A stretch of 64,000 nucleotides of DNA from Gracilibacillus alcaliphilus (GTDB lineage Bacteria > Bacillota > Bacilli > Bacillales > Amphibacillaceae), in contig NZ_JAFBFA010000015.1 in NCBI RefSeq assembly GCF_016909015.1, positions 46,458 to 110,457 of the forward strand, in the 5' to 3' direction. Shown here piece by piece: positions 59,840 through 64,000 of the stretch. Made by a program: the position numbers and the translations under genes. The notes under the pieces are model-generated. The model did no database searches, had not been told where the DNA came from, and saw only the letters and a list, made by a program, of their open reading frames with translations. Each line of letters starts with the position of its first letter. Position 1 is the first letter of the stretch.

Positions 59840-60697
59840 ATGGAACATAACCATGCAAAAAAGAGTGACTTGCGAGCAGAAAGCTCAGAGCAAATAATTA
59901 GTATTTACCGCTATAATGACAGCGTTCCCATTATTACACAACATGCTAAGACAGAGAAACGTCCCTACATTCATCCCATGGCTGCTCCAGATGGTGTGGG
60001 AATATTAACGGAAGATGCTCCATCTCATCATCCGTGGCAGCACGGGCTTTATTGCGGATTCAATAATATTAATAACATAGGATTTTGGGAAGAGGGATTA
60101 AGAGGAGGATATGACGGCACTATCCATCCAAAGTCATTGGCCCAACCAATCATCAAAGAAAACACAGCAAGATGGAAAGTGGAGACCGACTGGCTTGCAC
60201 CAGATGGTACACATATGATCTCAGAAGAACAAGCTTGGACATTTACAGACCATGGTGAAACATATGAATTAGACCTTGTTTGGTCTTTGCAAGCAGAAAC
60301 ATCCCTTACTTATGGTCAACATATTGCTGGCGGGCTTTTTCTGCGGATGCCATTCAAAGAAGAACTTGGCGGCAAAGCAATAAATAGCGCTGGCCAAGAA
60401 AATGAGAACGCTGAAGCAAAATATGCCAACTGGGTTACTGTAAGTATGCCGATTGAAAATCGTAACGATTGGGCGGGGATTGCTATGATGAATCATAAAG
60501 ATAATCCTCAACATCCTGTTACTTGGAGGGTAGATGACCAGCTCGGATTTTCACCAAGCCGGTGTATTAGTGGAGAGTGGACGCAAGCACAAGGAACAAC
60601 AGAAACGTATAAGCATCGCTTGTTTGTCTACTGTGGTCAGCCCGATATCGGACAAATTGAAAGAAGTTGGAACTCCTTTAACGATAGTGTAGTTTAA
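59840..60697 (+). CDS. DUF6807 (PmoA-like) protein
   Basis: 285 residues from ATG 59840, eight bases after a perfect AAGGAGG. The family hallmark RPYIHPMAAPDGVGILTEDAPSHHPWQHGLYCGF (residues about 40-73, here split by motif) with clustered histidines suggests a metal or sugar site. No signal peptide, so cytoplasmic. The family often travels with Gfo/Idh/MocA enzymes in sugar loci, but its biochemical role is not established to my knowledge; the PmoA name in databases does not imply methane oxidation here. Confidence 0.82.
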   Translation: MEHNHAKKSDLRAESSEQIISIYRYNDSVPIITQHAKTEKRPYIHPMAAPDGVGILTEDAPSHHPWQHGLYCGFNNINNIGFWEEGLRGGYDGTIHPKSLAQPIIKENTARWKVETDWLAPDGTHMISEEQAWTFTDHGETYELDLVWSLQAETSLTYGQHIAGGLFLRMPFKEELGGKAINSAGQENENAEAKYANWVTVSMPIENRNDWAGIAMMNHKDNPQHPVTWRVDDQLGFSPSRCISGEWTQAQGTTETYKHRLFVYCGQPDIGQIERSWNSFNDSVV

Positions 60698-60760
60698 ACT
60701 TTGGATGAATAAAAGGATAAGTTTTTCAATTCAAAAAACTTTAAGAATGGGGCTGAAAAT

Positions 60761-61555
60761 ATGACAGGAAATCGATTAGAAAATAAAGTGGCAGTAGTTA
60801 CCGGAGGTGGTTCAGGCATTGGCAGAGAGACATGTCTCCTGTTTGCCGAAGAAGGTGCAACGGTTGTAGTAGTAGATCGTTATGAAGCAGATGCTGAAAA
60901 TACAGTAAAGCTCATTGCTGACCAAGGCGGACCGCAAGCAATCGCAGCCACCGCAGATGTAGGCAGTGAGAAAGATATCGCTGCAGTAGCTTTAGAAGTA
61001 AAAAATAAATTTAATAAAGTGGATATTCTTGTTAACAATGCCGGGGTACGTGTATTTGGACCAGTCACCGAAGCAGATGAAGAAACATGGCAGTTTATCT
61101 TTGATATTAACTTACGTGCAGTCGGTTATTGCTGCAAACATTTTATCCCTATCATGTCCCAAAGCGGCGGTGGCTCCATTGTCAACGTCTCATCTGCAAA
61201 TGGTGTAGTCGGACGTCCCGGTATGGCATTATATGATGCCACTAAAGCTGGTGTCCTTGCCCTTACACGGTCGATGGCATGTGATCATGCCGACGAACAA
61301 TTGCGTGTAAATGCTATCCTCCCTGGGCCTACCCTTACCGACTATCACATAAAAAGAGCGGAAGCGGCAGGACAAGAACTGGATCAGAGTGTGACTAAAC
61401 CAAACCCTGAAGGACCAGGGATCCTTAAACGCCAAGGAACTCCGCGAGAACTAGCTTATGGGATTCTTTTCTTAGCCTCAGATGAAGCCTCCTTCGTAAC
61501 AGGAGCATGCTTAAATGTAGATGGCGGACTTTCTGCACTGGCGCAGAGAAATTAA
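60761..61555 (+). CDS. Short-chain dehydrogenase/reductase
   Basis: 264 residues, classical SDR. Cofactor loop TGGGSGIGRE (residues 14-23), NNAG (about 91-94), catalytic Ser in NVSSANG and YDATK (Tyr about 161, Lys 165), and ASFVTGACLNVDGG at the end. Asp at the end of the second strand (VVVDRYEA) favours NAD over NADP. Third enzyme of the sugar operon; probably oxidises or reduces a sugar intermediate made by the Gfo/Idh/MocA enzyme. Confidence 0.9.
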   Translation: MTGNRLENKVAVVTGGGSGIGRETCLLFAEEGATVVVVDRYEADAENTVKLIADQGGPQAIAATADVGSEKDIAAVALEVKNKFNKVDILVNNAGVRVFGPVTEADEETWQFIFDINLRAVGYCCKHFIPIMSQSGGGSIVNVSSANGVVGRPGMALYDATKAGVLALTRSMACDHADEQLRVNAILPGPTLTDYHIKRAEAAGQELDQSVTKPNPEGPGILKRQGTPRELAYGILFLASDEASFVTGACLNVDGGLSALAQRN

Positions 61556-61599
61556 GCGATCTGGAAAGGTAGAATCAAGACTGTATACCAGCAGCTGCC

Positions 61600-61641
61600 A
61601 CCCCAGAATCATCAAGTAAGTTGATGATTCTGGGGTTTTCT
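61600..61641 (+). terminator. Terminator of the sugar operon
   Basis: Perfect 16-bp stem ACCCCAGAATCATCAA/TTGATGATTCTGGGGT, 5-base loop, then TTTCT. 45 bp after the SDR stop. Confidence 0.92.
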
Positions 61642-62165
61642 ATGATCATTTGGTTGACTATGATTAGAAATATTAGGATAATATTGTTATAACTTGATAT
61701 TTGCAGTTAAAATGCGGTAGATCTTTTATTGCTTCACGAATTTTTCCCCCTATTTTCATATTTTCTTTCCAATATTAACAGACAATGCTTTACCAGCAAC
61801 TCTTTAAATCCAGCTGTGACAGAGGCTTTGCTTTTTAAATATATGAGAAAATTCCATTCGCAGGTATTCTTTACTTATTATATGGGGACAGCCTGTCAAA
61901 CCTCTGAGATCATGCATGATCCGGAAATTTCGACAGACAGTAAAGCTTACTGACTAGCAAGGTTTTCCATACCTGTCTCGTGCAAAAGTAATATATGAGA
62001 AACATGAAGTTATTGCTCCTAAACAAGATCATGATATAATTGACCCTGCAACATGGGATACTGGAAAATTTGAAAAAGTAAGTAACTGATCACAATACAA
62101 GCAGCAAAGGATTATTTTCTTGCTGGTTAACAGTCTCACTTTATTTTAAGATAAGGGGGAGCCTT
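61642..62165. other. Intergenic stretch with gene remnants, about 520 bp
   Basis: No intact gene. Holds the 3' fragment at 61971-62089 described separately, and AT-rich sequence with no clear signal before the XRE-ImmA gene apart from the GGGGGAG ribosome binding site. Confidence 0.45.
61971..62089 (+). pseudogene. C-terminal remnant of an unidentified gene
   Basis: An open frame without start codon encodes YLSRAKVIYEKHEVI, then APKQDHDIIDPATWDTGKF and ends EKVSN before TGA at 62087. It reads like the C-terminal 35-40 residues of a soluble protein. A one-base shift just upstream would extend it by a few residues. The family is not identified. Confidence 0.35.
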
Positions 62166-63341
62166 ATGTTTATTGGTGAAAATCTAACCAATCTACGTAT
62201 CATGAACGGTTTTTCACGCAAACAGCTCTCTGATATGTTAGGTGTAACAGAACAAGCCATTTGGCAATATGAACATAATTATACAGCGCCGAAAATGAAC
62301 TTGATAAACGATTTAACATCCATTTTCCACGTGAAAAGTAAATACTTTTATAAACTGGATGCACTGAGCCGATTCACCGAATCAGGAAATATCCCCACTT
62401 CCAATATTGCCTATCGCTCACAGATTATTCACAGCACTTCAAAAACAAATTCTGAAACAAAACATATGGAGTTTCTGGATAGCCTGGTAAATTATTTATC
62501 CACTAAAGTAACCTATCCAACACAAATGATCATTCAATTAAGGGATCAAGTCATTGATTACCTCAATGCTACTTCAGATAAAAGAGATGTCCAAATCAGG
62601 AAGACGGCCGATCTCGCACGACAGGAATTAGGGCTATGTCTGAACACAAACAGTGACCTTATGTTCCTCATTGAAAAAAGCGGTGTATTTATTTTTGAAA
62701 AAGCACTAGGTGAAGATATCGGTTCTTACAGCACCTGGACCAAACGTGACTGTCCTTTTATTATGCTGGGACACCTCAAACGATCAGCAGCTCGACGGAA
62801 TTTTGATATGGCTCATGAACTTGGACACCTGCTGCTCCATTATCAAGTCGAATTTACTAACTTAAATCGCAAGGAGCATAAAGCCATTGAAAATGAAGCA
62901 AACCAATTTGCCAGCGCCTTTTTATTGCCAGAAAAGACATTTAGAGAAGACATGAAGGATATTTTTCATCTGACAAATCCAGATGCTTATCTCGATTTGA
63001 AAAAGAAATGGCAAACATCCATGCAAGTGCTTGGGTACCGGGCTGCTGATTTAGGTATACTAGAAGCAAAAAAACATCGTAATTTTTATGCGGCTCTTCA
63101 CAGGAAAGGTTATTTAAAACAAGAACCATTAGACAGCGAACTGTCTGTTCAACTACCGCAAAAAATAAAATCAATTATTAATGTACTGGCCGTAAAAGGA
63201 ATTATTGACATTCAGCAGATGATAGAGATAGACTGGATGGTGGAAATTGATTTCTTTTATCGACTCACTGGGATTGAACCTAATTTTTTTCGACAATACA
63301 TGATTAAAACGCAAGATTTTGAATTTATTCAACCAAAGTAA
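62166..63341 (+). CDS. XRE-type regulator fused to ImmA/IrrE metallopeptidase
   Basis: 391 residues. Helix-turn-helix at residues 6-60 (NLRIMNGFSRKQLSDMLGVTEQAIWQYE) and an ImmA/IrrE zinc-peptidase domain with His217-Glu-Leu-Gly-His221 (FDMAHELGHLLLHY), followed by the family segment ENEANQFASAFLLPEKTF. Such fusions are usually stress regulators or parts of mobile-element or toxin control where the peptidase cuts a repressor. No partner repressor gene is adjacent. It lies next to an IS-like end and gene remnants, suggesting acquired DNA. Confidence 0.9.
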   Translation: MFIGENLTNLRIMNGFSRKQLSDMLGVTEQAIWQYEHNYTAPKMNLINDLTSIFHVKSKYFYKLDALSRFTESGNIPTSNIAYRSQIIHSTSKTNSETKHMEFLDSLVNYLSTKVTYPTQMIIQLRDQVIDYLNATSDKRDVQIRKTADLARQELGLCLNTNSDLMFLIEKSGVFIFEKALGEDIGSYSTWTKRDCPFIMLGHLKRSAARRNFDMAHELGHLLLHYQVEFTNLNRKEHKAIENEANQFASAFLLPEKTFREDMKDIFHLTNPDAYLDLKKKWQTSMQVLGYRAADLGILEAKKHRNFYAALHRKGYLKQEPLDSELSVQLPQKIKSIINVLAVKGIIDIQQMIEIDWMVEIDFFYRLTGIEPNFFRQYMIKTQDFEFIQPK

Positions 63342-63385
63342 TTTTCATGGCATATATACTCTATAATGAAAGGATGATACTGATT

Positions 63386-63823
63386 ATGACCAAAAACCTA
63401 ACTGTATTCGCCGATATATTGATCGATGCTCCCCCTGCTAAAGTCTGGGAAGTCTTAGTTACTCCCAGATATGTTGCCCAATGGGACGAATTACCGGAAG
63501 ATTATCCACAGGAGCCAATGACAGTGGGGAGTAAAGTAGTCTGGGAGCTTCCTAATGGAGAACAATCGATCACCACTGTTAGCAAGGCAGACCCTGAAAA
63601 CGAACTGGTTATTGACCTTTATGGTACAGCGTGGAAGGTAACACCAGAAGCAGGAGAAGTTGCTTATCAATATAAACTCGAAAAACAAGACAGCCAGACA
63701 TTGCTGAACATCCGCATCGGTGATTTCGCTATAATTGAAAACGGGGAAATGTACTATGCAGCCTCTGTTGAATTTGCAGAAGAGTCGAAAAAGACCATAA
63801 AGACGCTAGCAGAAGAGCTGTAA
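63386..63823 (+). CDS. SRPBCC (START/Bet v 1-like, AHSA1-type) protein
   Basis: 145 residues from ATG 63386, which follows AAAGGA; upstream in-frame ATGs lack a site. The pattern VFADILIDAPPAKVWEVLVTPRYVAQWDELPED is the first strand and helices of the AHSA1/SRPBCC fold, ending in a long C-terminal helix (YAASVEFAEESKKTIKTLAEEL). These proteins bind hydrophobic ligands; function is not predictable. 45 bp after the XRE-ImmA gene. Confidence 0.85.
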   Translation: MTKNLTVFADILIDAPPAKVWEVLVTPRYVAQWDELPEDYPQEPMTVGSKVVWELPNGEQSITTVSKADPENELVIDLYGTAWKVTPEAGEVAYQYKLEKQDSQTLLNIRIGDFAIIENGEMYYAASVEFAEESKKTIKTLAEEL

Positions 63824-63905
63824 TGGTTATCTAAAACTGATAATTACGATAGACATTGCAGCACATATTAACAATCAAATAATGTCATAAAGATGGCCCT
63901 ACTAC

Positions 63906-64000
63906 TGATATGCTCCCTTTATAGTAGACAGAGAAATAATAAAAATTCTCACCTATTATGAAGGGAGTATTTTGTATGTCTAAAAGAATGACCAAACAGG
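63906..64000 (+). mobile_element. Left end of a probable IS3-family insertion sequence (partial)
   Basis: Begins TGATATGCTCCCTTTATAG, which looks like the terminal inverted repeat of Bacillaceae IS3-family elements, about 70 bp before a gene whose start resembles a small OrfA. The element runs off the window so the other end and transposase cannot be checked. Confidence 0.45.
63976..64000 (+). CDS. Start of a gene cut by the window edge (possible IS OrfA)
   Basis: ATG behind AAGGGAG encodes MSKRMTKQ before the window ends. Too short to identify; position behind an IS-like terminus suggests transposase OrfA. Confidence 0.4.

Noticed and set aside
61729..61953. 74-codon plus-strand frame after the sugar operon
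   Set aside because: No ribosome binding site, odd composition and no family features; probably chance in decayed DNA.
1..64000. CRISPR array, tRNA or rRNA genes
   Set aside because: No regularly spaced repeats, cloverleaf sequences or rRNA segments were recognised on reading through; a dedicated tRNA scan would be the decisive check.

Overview
This window looks like chromosomal DNA of a low-GC Gram-positive bacterium of the family Bacillaceae, possibly a salt- or alkali-tolerant genus. The evidence is AT-rich intergenic DNA, strong AGGAGG-type ribosome binding sites with frequent TTG and GTG starts, lipoprotein signal peptides, Rho-independent terminators, cre-like and TnrA/GlnR-like boxes, and products such as YozG-type regulators, LicR-type PRD regulators and UppP. 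The genus is inference. No rRNA, tRNA or CRISPR array was seen. Most of the window is a set of carbon and nitrogen scavenging operons separated by small degraded genes and palindromic repeats.

Layout. 1-4.3 kb: a sugar ABC transporter (two permeases, lipoprotein) with a ROK repressor, all minus. 4.6-6.7 kb: a TPR lipoprotein, a broken MFS gene and a gene-poor stretch with an orphan cre site. 6.7-9.4 kb: a Cys/Met-type PLP enzyme translationally coupled to an NhaC-family antiporter. 9.8-16.2 kb: an L-fucose-type locus (isomerase, kinase, aldolase, LacI-type repressor) plus a sugar isomerase/epimerase. 16.4-21.5 kb: small redox and regulatory genes (flavodoxin-fold reductase/MarR pair, SDR, TauE-like exporter, quinone reductase, DUF2975/XRE pair, orphan RelB-like antitoxin). 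21.7-32.0 kb: urea ABC transporter urtABCDE (minus) divergent from urease ureABCEFGD (plus). 32.2-36.3 kb: a lone 5TMR-LYT membrane protein, an M23 lipoprotein, ldh with two Rex/Fnr-type sites, an antiterminator remnant and uppP. 36.3-37.2 kb: a decayed locus. 37.2-47.5 kb: a nine-gene minus-strand operon of ureide-type hydrolases and an SsuABC-like transporter, divergent from allantoinase. 47.6-52.4 kb: a UlaA-type PTS with SIS protein and PRD regulator. 53.0-61.6 kb: a XylR-like regulator, sugar ABC transporter, Gfo/Idh/MocA dehydrogenase, DUF6807 protein and SDR. 61.6-64 kb: gene remnants, an XRE-ImmA protein, an SRPBCC protein and the likely start of an IS3-family element.

How the parts fit. 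The strongest theme is nitrogen scavenging: urea uptake, urease, allantoinase and allantoate-type amidohydrolase lie within 26 kb, and the control regions of urtA, ureA and allB/allC each carry a 17-bp TnrA/GlnR-type box. For urtA, ureA and allB the box sits about 50 bp upstream of a plausible start point, the geometry known for TnrA activation. The nine-gene operon joined to allC contains an Ntn-hydrolase of the C45 family, an amidohydrolase, an arylmalonate-decarboxylase-like protein, a D-2-hydroxyacid dehydrogenase and its own GntR regulator and transporter. I do not recognise it as a described pathway, and it is the best candidate for a new system here. The second candidate is the XylR-like sugar locus, in which a 38-bp element recurs upstream of both halves of the operon.
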